Shown piece after piece: positions 30,200 through 37,567 of a stretch of 64,000 nucleotides of DNA. Every line of letters begins with the position of its first letter. Position 1 is the stretch's first letter. Source of the stretch: Micromonospora yangpuensis. GTDB taxonomy: Bacteria; Actinomycetota; Actinomycetes; Mycobacteriales; Micromonosporaceae. Under the pieces are notes generated by a model. It worked only from the letters and a program-made list of their open reading frames with translations, was not told the DNA's origin and did no database searches. Where the stretch lies: contig NZ_FMIA01000002.1 in assembly GCF_900091615.1 (NCBI RefSeq), positions 2,480,001-2,544,000 on the forward strand, read 5' to 3'. The translations under genes were made by a program, and so were the position numbers.

Positions 30200-30370
30200 G
30201 CTGGTGTGGTGGGAGCCTGCTGTTTCTCGGATTCAGGGCCTCTCATGTGGTGGCTGTTCGCTGTTTCCGGGATTCAGGGCGTCCCGGTGTGGTGGGAGCC
30301 TGCTGTTTCCGGGACGTGGTGGCTTCCGTCTGGTGGGCCCTCACTCGTTCGGGATGTGGGGGCGTTGGGT
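30200..30370. repeat. Degenerate tandem repeats with 41-42-bp period (tract 2)
   Basis: The 351-bp gap from 30047 to 30397 holds no gene. The core TGTGGTGG recurs at 30205, 30246 and 30288 (intervals 41 and 42 bp), with a variant at 30315. Between cores lies GTTTC(T/C)CGGGATTCAGGGC. It shares the core, period and G/T strand bias with the tract on the other side of the DUF559 gene. Confidence 0.75.
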
Positions 30371-30397
30371 GGCGGCTCTTGCGCGGGTGCTGTTTCG

Positions 30398-31042
30398 TCA
30401 GGCGGCGGTGGACCAGATGGCGCGGAACGCGGCGGCCTCGCCGGCCAGCCACTGCTCGACCTGCTCGGGCTTGACGGAATCCGGCATCCGGTGGGTCGTG
30501 CCCCGGCGGACGTCGACCAGGATCGGCTGGGCGTGCGGCAGGACCGCGTCCATGTGTCGGGCCATCAGGTGCAGGGTCGCCAGGGCGGCCTCCTCGCTGG
30601 GCGGAGCCTCGTCGAAGTGCAGTCGGACGGCCTCGGCGCGGCCGTCGGCGTACCGGATGCCGAAGTGGGGGTTGATCTTGACTGGGAGGTCGCCGAGCAG
30701 GGCGAGGGCGTCGCGGGTCTGCGCCAGCTCCACCTCGCGCGGGTCGCCGAGTGAGTGCAGCCACTGCGTCGCGCCGGGCACCAGCGCCTGGTAGAGCGGA
30801 CGCCACCGGGGCTTGACCACGTCGACCACCTGGGCCAGGTGGGTGCCGCCGGTGTGGAAGGCGACGTCGGCCTTGAGCGCCTTGACGAACTGACCGTGCG
30901 GGTTGAAGCCGGAGCGGCTGGCCCGCTGCTTGCGCAGGCCGCCGACGAAGGTGGCCTTGGTGGGTCCGGTGCGGTCGACGTACCGGGTGAAACCCAGCAG
31001 GGTCGCGTACGGCGTGAGGGGGGTGGAGGTGGGCGCGTTCAT
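30398..31042 (-). CDS. Conserved hypothetical protein of unknown family
   Basis: A 214-residue soluble protein that I cannot assign. It starts MNAPTSTPLTPYATLLGFTR and contains GPTKATFVGGLRKQRASRSG, PHGQFVKALKADVAFHTGGT and INPHFGIRYADGRAEAVRLH. Residues look evenly structured, without low complexity, signal peptide or membrane helix, and a clear GGGAGGA site precedes the ATG, so it is a real gene. The KATFVGGLRKQ and DVVKPRW segments are rich in basic and aromatic residues, which would suit nucleic-acid or nucleotide binding; that is speculation. An operator-like repeat covers its promoter. Confidence 0.75.
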   Translation of the reverse strand: MNAPTSTPLTPYATLLGFTRYVDRTGPTKATFVGGLRKQRASRSGFNPHGQFVKALKADVAFHTGGTHLAQVVDVVKPRWRPLYQALVPGATQWLHSLGDPREVELAQTRDALALLGDLPVKINPHFGIRYADGRAEAVRLHFDEAPPSEEAALATLHLMARHMDAVLPHAQPILVDVRRGTTHRMPDSVKPEQVEQWLAGEAAAFRAIWSTAA

Positions 31043-31066
31043 GGGCGTCCTCCCAGCTCAAAGGCT

Positions 31067-31090
31067 CGATTAGTACACACATTCTAATCG
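31067..31090 (-). promoter_or_regulatory. Operator-like inverted repeat over a -10 box
   Basis: CGATTAG and CTAATCG are perfect 7-bp arms separated by 10 bases. Read on the minus strand the left arm runs into TAGAAT (31086-31081), a good actinobacterial -10 hexamer, 38 bases before the ATG at 31042. A dimeric repressor bound here would block RNA polymerase. The AT-rich sequence stands out from its surroundings. Confidence 0.65.
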
Positions 31091-31115
31091 ACGGGTCTGA
31101 CATCGCCCAGGGCAG

Positions 31116-31148
31116 AAAAGGGGCCGCCCGGACACTCCGGACGGCCCC
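31116..31148 (-). terminator. Intrinsic terminator with T-tract after the helicase gene
   Basis: GGGGCCG and CGGCCCC enclose CCGGA/TCCGG in a nearly perfect stem with a 3-nt loop. On the minus strand the stem is followed by TTTT. It lies just past the DUF3516 helicase stop at 31162 and insulates the next leftward gene. Confidence 0.8.
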
Positions 31149-31161
31149 GCGAAGAGAAATT

Positions 31162-33669
31162 TCAGAGCTGTCCGACGTCGGTGATCCGCACCACGGCGGC
31201 ACCTGTCTCGTCCGAGGCGACCAGGTCCACCTCGGCGCTGATCCCCCAGTCGTGGTCGCCGTCCGGGTCGTCCAGGATCTGCCGCACCGTCCACCGCTGC
31301 GAGTTGCTCTGGTCGATCATCAGCAGCGCCGGTCCTCGGGCGTCCGGACCGGTCCCGATCCCGTCGTACGCCTCGAAGTACGGTGCCAGCGCGTCCGTCC
31401 ACGCCCCGGCGTCCCAGCCGTCGGCGGCGTCCAGCTCACCGAGCAGGTCGTAGCGGCGCAGCGCGGCCAGCTCGACCCGGCGGAACAGCGCGTTGCGCAC
31501 CAGCACCCGGAAGGCGCGGGCGTTGCGGGTGACCGCCGGTGGCCGGTCGTCCAGGGCGGCGGCCACCTCCTCGGCGTCCGACGGGTTGCGCAGCCGTTCC
31601 CACTCGTCGATCAGGCTGGAGTCGACCTGGCGGACCAGCTCGCCCAGCCACTCGATGAGGTCGACCAGCTCCTCGGTCTTGGCGTCCTCGGGCACCGTCT
31701 GCCGCAGCGTCTTGTAGGCGTCGGCCAGGTAGCGCAGCACCAGCCCCTCGGACCGGGTCAGGCCGTAGAACTGCACGAACTCGCCGAAGGTCATCGCCCG
31801 CTCGTACATGTCGCGGACCACGGACTTGGGGGAGAGCTGGTGGTCGGCGACCCACGGGTGCCCCCGCCGGTACATCTCGTACGCGGCGTCCAGCAACTCG
31901 GCCAGCGGCTTCGGGTAGGTCACCTCGTCGAGCAGTTCGAGCCGGGCCTCGTACTCGATGCCCTCGGCCTTCATCGCGGCGACCGCCTCACCACGGGCCT
32001 TGAACTGCTGCGCGGAGAGCACCTGGCGGGGGTCGTCGAGGATCGACTCGACCACGCTGAGCACGTCCAGGGCGTACGCGGGGCTCTCCGCGTCGAGCAG
32101 CTCGATCGTGGCCAGGGCCAGCGGGGAGAGCGGCTGGTTGAGGGCGAAGTCGAGTTGCAGGTCGACGGTGAGCCGGACCCGCCGGCCGGTCTCGTCCGGC
32201 TCGGGCAGCTCCTCGACCACCCCGCCGGCGCGCAGGGCCCGGTAGATCGCGATGGCCCGGCGGATGTGCCGGCGCTGCGCGGCGGCGTCCTCGTGGTTGT
32301 CGGTGAGCAGGTGCCGCATCGCGGCGAACGCGTCACCGGGGCGGCCGATGACGTTGAGCAGCATCGAGTGGCTGACCTGGAAGCTGGAGGTCAACGGCTC
32401 CGGCTCGGCCTCGACCAGCCGCTGGAAGGTCGGCTCGCCCCAGCCGATCGAGCCCTCCGGCGGCTTGCGGCGGACCACCTTACGCCGCTTCTTCGGGTCG
32501 TCGCCCGCCTTGGCCAGCGCCTTCTCGTTCTCGATCACGTGCTCGGGGGCCTGCACCACCACCCGGCCGATGGTGTCGAATCCGGCCCGGCCGGCCCGCC
32601 CGGCGATCTGGTGGAACTCCCGGGCCTTCAACAACCGGGTACGGACCCCGTCGTACTTGCTCAGGCCGGTGAAGAGCACCGTACGGATCGGCACGTTGAT
32701 GCCGACGCCGAGGGTGTCCGTACCGCAGATGACCTTGAGTAGGCCGGCCTGGGCGAGGGTCTCCACCAGCCGGCGGTACTTGGGCAGCATCCCCGCGTGG
32801 TGCACCCCGATGCCGTGCCGGACCAGCCGGGACAGGGTCTTGCCGAAGCCGGAGGTGAACCGGAACCGGCCGATCGCGGCGGCGATCAGATCCTTCTCGG
32901 CGCGGGTGCTGACGTTGACGCTCATCAGCGCCTGGGCCCGTTCCAGGGCGGCGGCCTGGGTGAAGTGCACCACGTACACCGGGGCCTGCTTCGTCTGCAG
33001 CAGCTCCTCCAGGGTCTCGTGCATCGGCGTCATCGCGTACGAGAAGAGCAGCGGGACCGGCCGCTCGGCGGTGCGTACGACGGCGGTGGCGCGGCCGGTA
33101 CGCCGGGTCAGGTCGTCGACGAAGCGGGTGGTGTCGCCGAGGGTGGCCGACATCAGGATGAACTGCGCCTGGGGCAGCTCGATGATCGGCACCTGCCAGG
33201 CCCAGCCCCGGTCCGGCTCGGCGTAGAAGTGGAACTCGTCCATGATCACCTGACCGACGTCGGCCCGGGCGCCCTCGCGCAACGCCAGGTTGGCCAGGAT
33301 CTCGGCGGTGCAGGCGATCACCGGGGCGTCGGCGTTGACGCTGGCGTCCCCGGTGAGCATGCCGACGTTCTCCGCGCCGAAGATCTCACAGAGGGCGAAG
33401 AACTTCTCCGACACCAGCGCCTTGATCGGCGCGGTGTAGAAGGTGGTGCGGTTGTCGGCCAGCGCGGCGAAGTGCGCGGCGGTGGCCACCAGGCTCTTGC
33501 CGGAGCCGGTGGGCGTGTTCATGATCAGGTTCGCGCCGGAGACGATCTCGATGACCGCCTCCTCCTGATGGGGGTAGAGGTCGAGGCCGCGCTCCTTCGC
33601 CCAGCCGGCGAACGCGTCGTACAGGGCATCGGGGTCGGCGCTTGCAGGCAGCGCGGCGGTGAGCGTCAT
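31162..33669 (-). CDS. Ski2-like DEAD/DEAH-box helicase with DUF3516 C-terminal domain
   Basis: An 835-residue superfamily 2 helicase. Motif I is TPTGSGKS (52-59); motif II is DEFH (144-147), replacing DEVH/DEAH; motif III is MSATLGD; motif VI is in FHQIAGRAGRAGFD. This architecture with the C-terminal DUF3516 (from about 480) is characteristic of a group restricted mainly to actinobacteria and related to HelY/Mtr4-type RNA helicases. ATG 33669 has GGAG five bases upstream; the longer ORF runs through the repeat element and is unlikely. RNA processing or repair is the likely theme, without direct evidence here. Confidence 0.9.
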   Translation of the reverse strand: MTLTAALPASADPDALYDAFAGWAKERGLDLYPHQEEAVIEIVSGANLIMNTPTGSGKSLVATAAHFAALADNRTTFYTAPIKALVSEKFFALCEIFGAENVGMLTGDASVNADAPVIACTAEILANLALREGARADVGQVIMDEFHFYAEPDRGWAWQVPIIELPQAQFILMSATLGDTTRFVDDLTRRTGRATAVVRTAERPVPLLFSYAMTPMHETLEELLQTKQAPVYVVHFTQAAALERAQALMSVNVSTRAEKDLIAAAIGRFRFTSGFGKTLSRLVRHGIGVHHAGMLPKYRRLVETLAQAGLLKVICGTDTLGVGINVPIRTVLFTGLSKYDGVRTRLLKAREFHQIAGRAGRAGFDTIGRVVVQAPEHVIENEKALAKAGDDPKKRRKVVRRKPPEGSIGWGEPTFQRLVEAEPEPLTSSFQVSHSMLLNVIGRPGDAFAAMRHLLTDNHEDAAAQRRHIRRAIAIYRALRAGGVVEELPEPDETGRRVRLTVDLQLDFALNQPLSPLALATIELLDAESPAYALDVLSVVESILDDPRQVLSAQQFKARGEAVAAMKAEGIEYEARLELLDEVTYPKPLAELLDAAYEMYRRGHPWVADHQLSPKSVVRDMYERAMTFGEFVQFYGLTRSEGLVLRYLADAYKTLRQTVPEDAKTEELVDLIEWLGELVRQVDSSLIDEWERLRNPSDAEEVAAALDDRPPAVTRNARAFRVLVRNALFRRVELAALRRYDLLGELDAADGWDAGAWTDALAPYFEAYDGIGTGPDARGPALLMIDQSNSQRWTVRQILDDPDGDHDWGISAEVDLVASDETGAAVVRITDVGQL

Positions 33670-33710
33670 AGCCGCTCCATCGTGCCCGCCCACCGCCCCC
33701 GCGCGCCAAC

Positions 33711-33774
33711 CGGGTGTAAGGAAGGGCCCCCTGTACAACAGAAAGCGATAGGAAGGGGCCCTTCCTTACACCCG
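33711..33774. repeat. Palindromic element with perfect 20-bp arms (full copy 1)
   Basis: The arms CGGGTGTAAGGAAGGGCCCC (33711-33730) and its complement (33755-33774) surround 24 nt that include ACAGAAAGCGATAG. The stop codon of trmB (33766-33768) lies inside the right arm, so the element forms the end of that gene and probably its terminator. It is related to the copies at 45545-45606 and 11581-11606. Confidence 0.9.
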
Positions 33775-34509
33775 GTGGTAGATCAGGTCGAAGACGTCGC
33801 GGCTGGCGGTGCGGGCCCGGCGTTCGAACTTGGTCACCGGCCGGTGCGCCGGGCGCGGCGCGTACCCGGGGTGGGCGTTGACCAGGCCCGGGTCGTCATC
33901 GAGGGTCCGGCGCATCGACTCGGCGTACTCCGCCCAGTCGGTCGCGCAGTGCAGCGTGCCGCCGGGGGTCAGTCGGGAACGCAGCAGGGCGACGTGCGCG
34001 GGTTGGATCAGTCGCCGTTTGTGGTGGCGGGTCTTGGGCCACGGGTCGGGGAAGAAGACGTGCACCGCGTCCAACGCGTCGACCGGTAGGCCGCGTACCA
34101 GCTCCAGCGCGTCGCCCTCGACGATCCGGACGTTGCCCAGCCCGTGCCGGCGGACCAGGTCCAACAGGTTCGCGATTCCCGGCGTGTGCACCTCGACCGC
34201 CAGATAGTCTCGGCTCGGGTCGTCGGCCGCCATGGCGGCCGTGGCGTCCCCCATACCGGAACCGATCTCCAGCACCACCGGTGCCCGGCGTCCGAACAGG
34301 TCGGCCAGGTCCAGCGGGCTGCCGGCAGGCTCCGGCACGGTCAGCCCGAAGACCGGCCAGAGCTGGTCCATCGCGTCGAGCTGACGGCCGGTCATCCGGC
34401 CACGGCGTGGGTGGAAGGTCCGGATCGGGATCGCGGTCGGGACGGGGGTCGACGACGTGGCCGGTGACGGCCCGGCGACGGCGGCGGGTTCGTGGTCGGT
34501 GGAGGTCAC
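33766..34509 (-). CDS. trmB: tRNA (guanine-N7-)-methyltransferase
   Basis: About 247 residues of the TrmB family, which makes m7G46 in the tRNA variable loop using SAM. It has RTFHPRRGRMT, the SAM motif LEIGSGMGDAT, the acidic EVHTPGI, the signature FPDPWPKTRHHKRRLI and C-terminal TDWAEYAESM. A GTG at 34509 starts VTSTDHEP and lies nine bases after a TACTCT -10-like hexamer (34524-34519), suggesting a transcript with almost no leader; an ATG at 34578 would add 23 residues of less typical sequence. The last codons lie in a palindromic element. Confidence 0.9.
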   Translation of the reverse strand: MTSTDHEPAAVAGPSPATSSTPVPTAIPIRTFHPRRGRMTGRQLDAMDQLWPVFGLTVPEPAGSPLDLADLFGRRAPVVLEIGSGMGDATAAMAADDPSRDYLAVEVHTPGIANLLDLVRRHGLGNVRIVEGDALELVRGLPVDALDAVHVFFPDPWPKTRHHKRRLIQPAHVALLRSRLTPGGTLHCATDWAEYAESMRRTLDDDPGLVNAHPGYAPRPAHRPVTKFERRARTASRDVFDLIYHRV

Positions 34510-34637
34510 AGCGACCCGAGAGTACGCGACGCCGCGGTCGGAGCGGATGTGATGTGCGACCCGGGATGAGAGGATCATCCCGTACGGCAGGCCGGGCGGT
34601 CGCCGCCCGGCAGGGGTGGACCGCGCCGGGAGGGGAC

Positions 34638-35315
34638 ATGGGGGCAGGTAGGCGCCTCGGCGCAGCGCTGGCGATCACACTCGCCACCTTCACCGTTTCG
34701 CTGGCCGGTGGCGCGCCGGCCCTGGCCGGTGCCCGTCCGCTGGCCCAGCCGGCCGATCCGCTGCCCGGTGACCCGCTGCCCGTCGACCCGCAGCCGGGCG
34801 ATCCGCAGCCCGGTGGCCCGCCGCAGCCGGCACCACCCGCCCCGCCCCACCCGGACAACATCTTCGTCCAGGTCAGTCCGGCCGTGGTGCAGCCCGGTTA
34901 CCTGGTCGGGATCAGGGCCAGCTGTCGGGACAACTCGGTCCCGGCGACCGTCTGGTCGGACGCCTTCGGCAAGGTCACCGTCCATCCCCAGTACGGCTAC
35001 CTGACCGCCTCCCCGATGGTGGCCACGCGTACCCGGCCGGGCAACTACCGGGTGAAGCTGGAATGCCGTTCGGGGGCGACCGCCACCACGACCCTCCAGG
35101 TCACCAAGCACTACCCGCCGACCTATCCGCCGACTCGTCCGCCGACCCACCGACCCAGCCACGGCCCGGCCACCGGTTTCGGCGGCGCGGCCGGCGGCGG
35201 ACCCGGTGACCTGCTGGTCCCGGGCGGGCTGGCGTTGACGCTGGCGGGTGCGGTGGCCGGTGTCCTGGCGGCCCGCCGACCGCGTGACGGCCACGGTGGT
35301 GGGGGCCCGTCGTGA
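34638..35315 (+). CDS. Secreted, Pro-rich protein with C-terminal membrane anchor
   Basis: This 225-residue protein has a signal peptide (RRLGAALAITLATFTVSLAG, cleavage near ALAGA) and a repetitive Pro/Asp/Gly segment with PGDPLPVDPQPGDPQPG. A globular domain of about 80 residues follows, with two cysteines (RASCRDN, LECRSG) likely in a disulfide. A second Pro/Thr linker leads to the C-terminal helix GGLALTLAGAVAGVLAARRP. No LPxTG-like motif is present before the helix. GGGAGGGGA precedes ATG 34638. Its stop overlaps the GTG start of the sortase gene (GTGA), so the two are made together and the product is a candidate partner or substrate. Confidence 0.8.
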   Translation: MGAGRRLGAALAITLATFTVSLAGGAPALAGARPLAQPADPLPGDPLPVDPQPGDPQPGGPPQPAPPAPPHPDNIFVQVSPAVVQPGYLVGIRASCRDNSVPATVWSDAFGKVTVHPQYGYLTASPMVATRTRPGNYRVKLECRSGATATTTLQVTKHYPPTYPPTRPPTHRPSHGPATGFGGAAGGGPGDLLVPGGLALTLAGAVAGVLAARRPRDGHGGGGPS

Positions 35316-36463
35316 CCGTCGACCGCCGCGACGCGCCACCGGACCGCCTGCTCGGACCGGACCGCCGCGACGCGCCACCGGACCGCCTGCTCGGACCGGA
35401 CCACCTTCCCGGGCCGGGCCGGTTCGCCGCCGCCACCTATCTGGCGTCCCGCCCGGTGGTGGGCAGGTTCGGTCGCCCCCGCCGACTCGTCGATCCACCC
35501 GACTTCGCCCGGCCCGATCCGTCGGGAGCGGAACCGGCCCGGCAGTCCCGGCCCTGGTCGGACCTGGCCCGGCAGGCCCTTTCGGGGAGTGTCGCTTCCC
35601 GCCCTGGCCAGGCCGGCGGGGACACGACCCGTCCCGGTCGGCCGGGCACCGGTGCCGGCGGGGGTGCGGCCGGTGCCGGCTGGGCCGGCTGGAGCGTGGC
35701 CGCTGCCGGTTGGACTGGCGGGAGTGGGGCCGGAGGTGGCCCGGCCGGCGGGGGTGCGGCCGGAGGTGGCCGGGCTGGCGGGGGTGCGGCCGGTGCCGGC
35801 CGGGCGGCAGGCGAGGCCGCCGGAGCGGGCCGGCCGGACGGGCGGCGCCCCTGGTCGGTGCCGTTGGCGGTGGTGCTGGTGCTGGTCGGGATCTTCGCCA
35901 CCGGCGCGGGCCTCGGCCGTACCGTCGGGCCGTTCGACTGGGTGGCCGCGACGCCGGAGGCCGAACCGGCAGCGGGTGAGTCGGTGGCCGGCGGGTTGTC
36001 CGCCAGCCGGCCGGTGGGTCTGGCGGTGCCCACGATCAAGGTCAACGCGCCGGTACGGCCGGTCGGGCAGGCCCCCGACGGCACGATCGCCGTGCCGCCG
36101 CTGGAGCGGCACAACGAGACCGGTTGGTACGACCGCGCACCGACCCCGGGCGAGGCCGGTCGGGCGATCATCGTCGGGCACGTGGACAGCAAGGACGGCC
36201 CGTCGGTCTTCTACGAGCTGGCCCGGCTCACCCCCGGTGACCGGATCGAGGTGACCCGGGCCGACGGGTCGGTGGCCGTCTTCGCGGTCGACTCGGTGGA
36301 GCACTTCGCCAAGGACAACCTGCCTGCCGACCGGGTCTACGGCGACTCCGGCCCGCCCGAACTGCGGTTGATCACCTGCGGCGGGCAGTGGCTCGGCGGA
36401 CGGACCGGGTACCAGGACAACGTGATCGCCTTCGCCTCGCTTGTCGACTCCCGCAGCCGGTGA
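35312..36463 (+). CDS. Class F sortase with long low-complexity N-terminal region
   Basis: A 383-residue transpeptidase-family protein. The catalytic His is in IIVGHVDSKDGPSVFYELAR and the Cys in LRLITCGG, with the Arg-region GGRTGYQDNVIAFA, as in class F sortases. A single membrane helix (VPLAVVLVLVGIFATGAGLG) precedes it, so the catalytic domain is outside. The cytoplasmic N-terminal about 185 residues are unusual: a 13-residue segment (DRRDAPPDRLLGP) occurs twice in tandem and is followed by a Gly/Ala/Pro-rich stretch. It is coupled to the secreted protein gene. The last codons and stop lie in a 26-bp sequence that recurs 2.16 kb downstream. Confidence 0.88.
   Translation: MTVDRRDAPPDRLLGPDRRDAPPDRLLGPDHLPGPGRFAAATYLASRPVVGRFGRPRRLVDPPDFARPDPSGAEPARQSRPWSDLARQALSGSVASRPGQAGGDTTRPGRPGTGAGGGAAGAGWAGWSVAAAGWTGGSGAGGGPAGGGAAGGGRAGGGAAGAGRAAGEAAGAGRPDGRRPWSVPLAVVLVLVGIFATGAGLGRTVGPFDWVAATPEAEPAAGESVAGGLSASRPVGLAVPTIKVNAPVRPVGQAPDGTIAVPPLERHNETGWYDRAPTPGEAGRAIIVGHVDSKDGPSVFYELARLTPGDRIEVTRADGSVAVFAVDSVEHFAKDNLPADRVYGDSGPPELRLITCGGQWLGGRTGYQDNVIAFASLVDSRSR
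35321..35398. repeat. Exact 39-bp tandem duplication inside the sortase gene
   Basis: Bases 35321-35359 are repeated without change at 35360-35398, in frame, giving two copies of DRRDAPPDRLLGP. The identity points to a recent duplication. Confidence 0.9.
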
Positions 36464-36471
36464 CCCGGCTG
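36446..36471. repeat. Left copy of a 26-bp direct repeat
   Basis: This 26-bp sequence (GACTCCCGCAGCC then GGTGACCCGGCTG) includes the last codons and TGA of the sortase gene. It is identical to 38602-38627, and with one mismatch the match continues three or four bases further. It contains an internal hairpin, CAGCCGG and CCGGCTG around TGA(C). It may be an attachment/duplication border or a repeated terminator. Confidence 0.85.
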
Positions 36472-36497
36472 CTGCACTCGCGGTGCCCGGTAGAAAG

Positions 36498-36555
36498 CCC
36501 GCCCCGGGGGCGTCGCGGCGGCGGGGGACCGAAAGCGACGCCGCACCGGGGCGGG
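36498..36555. terminator. GC hairpin between sortase and the leftward hypothetical gene
   Basis: CCCGCCCCG and CGGGGCGGG plus inner GGCGTCG/CGACGCC form a long imperfect stem with a 20-nt loop. It separates the converging sortase and Cys/Trp-motif genes and probably terminates both. Confidence 0.7.
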
Positions 36556-36569
36556 CGGTCCGGGGGAGG

Positions 36570-37121
36570 TCAGGTCACCGCGGGTCGGATGGCGTCCCGC
36601 GCCCAGGCGAGAAACCGTTGGTCGAGCGTCGCCGGGTGGGGGCGTTGGCCGAGTTGGTGAAGCTGGTCGCCCGCGTGGGCCAGCATCGCGCCGAGATACA
36701 TCACCAGGGCGTCCGGCTCACCCTCGTAGACGCGTAGTAGCGCCGCCTGGGCGGGCCCGCACGGCCAGTCCTTCCGGCACGCCGAGCAGCCCCAGAGTGG
36801 GCGCATCGGAGTGTGTCGGGTGCGGGTGATGTCGGGCAACGGCTGCCGTGAGCGCATCAGGTCGAGCGCCACCGCCCGCGCGTCGGCGTCGCTCAAGGGC
36901 GTGCAGAACACGAACCGTCGGACGACCTCGGGCGCGGGCAGGTAGCGCATGTCCCGGATAGCCAGCTGGGTCAGGTAGATCAGCGCGCCGACGATCTGCA
37001 TCGACGCGTCGCCGGACCGGTACTCCGTGCACGGCCACGGCTCCGCGCACGCCGTGCAGTCCCACGTCGGTCGGGTCGGCACGTGTGAGGCGTCCGCGCC
37101 GTAAGTGATCGGGATCATCAT
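36570..37121 (-). CDS. Small protein with duplicated WxCxxCxxxWPC motif
   Basis: A 183-residue protein of unknown function. It contains two copies of a cysteine/tryptophan motif: TRPTWDCTACAEPWPC (about 16-31) and MRPLWGCSACRKDWPC (about 102-117), each followed by a helical stretch. Single-copy relatives of this motif are familiar from small actinobacterial genes near XRE/DUF397 pairs; the three cysteines could bind zinc. Here the module seems duplicated within one chain. ATG 37121 overlaps the stop of the small upstream gene (ATGA), and the longer frame would run through that gene. It is divergent from the XRE-DUF397 operon. Confidence 0.72.
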   Translation of the reverse strand: MMIPITYGADASHVPTRPTWDCTACAEPWPCTEYRSGDASMQIVGALIYLTQLAIRDMRYLPAPEVVRRFVFCTPLSDADARAVALDLMRSRQPLPDITRTRHTPMRPLWGCSACRKDWPCGPAQAALLRVYEGEPDALVMYLGAMLAHAGDQLHQLGQRPHPATLDQRFLAWARDAIRPAVT

Positions 37122-37327
37122 CGCCAGCGCCCCCGGTTCGCCCGCCATGCCTGAGCCGGGGTCAGGTTCCCGGCGCTGCCCGGCCGCACGACCGGGTACA
37201 CGGCGGTGCGCGTGTTCGCCCAGTCCGGGTGCGGGGTCGTGCGGTCGGTCGCCGGCTGGCGGGATCCTGCGGCGTGGCGCGGCCCGGGTCGCTGCCCGCG
37301 GTTCGTGCGCCGTCTGCGGAAAAGCAT
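37118..37327 (-). CDS. 69-residue basic protein coupled to the WPC-motif gene
   Basis: This short ORF starts at ATG 37327 with AGAGGGG six bases upstream, and its TGA overlaps the next start codon (ATGA). Both points argue strongly that it is translated. The product is very basic (MLFRRRRTNRGQRPGPRHAA) and ends NLTPAQAWRANRGRWR. No known domain is recognised. It may bind nucleic acid or the WPC-motif protein. Confidence 0.62.
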   Translation of the reverse strand: MLFRRRRTNRGQRPGPRHAAGSRQPATDRTTPHPDWANTRTAVYPVVRPGSAGNLTPAQAWRANRGRWR

Positions 37328-37567
37328 CGGGTACCCCTCTGTGTGGTCGCTTGTGGTCTGTGAGGGGGCCGCCTTCGAGCAAGGTGGGTGAACCGCGAGG
37401 CGGCCCCCGGGACGGCGCGGCCTGCCGGTCCCGACGGGCCGGGTCGGGATTCACCTTCCCGCCGGGAAGCTGCGCCGTCCTGTGACCACTATGGCTATCG
37501 GAGGGTAGGCGGCCACACCACGTTAGGTAAGATAGACAGACGTCGCAAACGTCGGGGAGGGTGCTTC
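37328..37567. promoter_or_regulatory. Divergent control region of the XRE-DUF397 island
   Basis: This 240-bp spacer lies between the leftward WPC operon and the rightward XRE gene. A TAAGAT -10-like box (37528-37533) stands upstream of the XRE gene. GACGT and ACGTC around CGCAA (37539-37553) form a small perfect inverted repeat next to the XRE ribosome site, a candidate autoregulatory operator. Confidence 0.5.

Noticed and set aside
28631..30370. 41-bp repeat tracts as CRISPR arrays
   Set aside because: Repeats are degenerate, only short cores are shared, there is no repeat-spacer structure and no cas gene.
31067..31090. Inverted repeat as a LexA/SOS box
   Set aside because: It lacks the TCGAAC-N4-GTTCGA type core used by actinobacterial LexA; only AT-richness and symmetry are similar.
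31181..33738. Helicase start at 33738
   Set aside because: The extra N-terminal residues are encoded by the palindromic element; ATG 33669 has a ribosome site.
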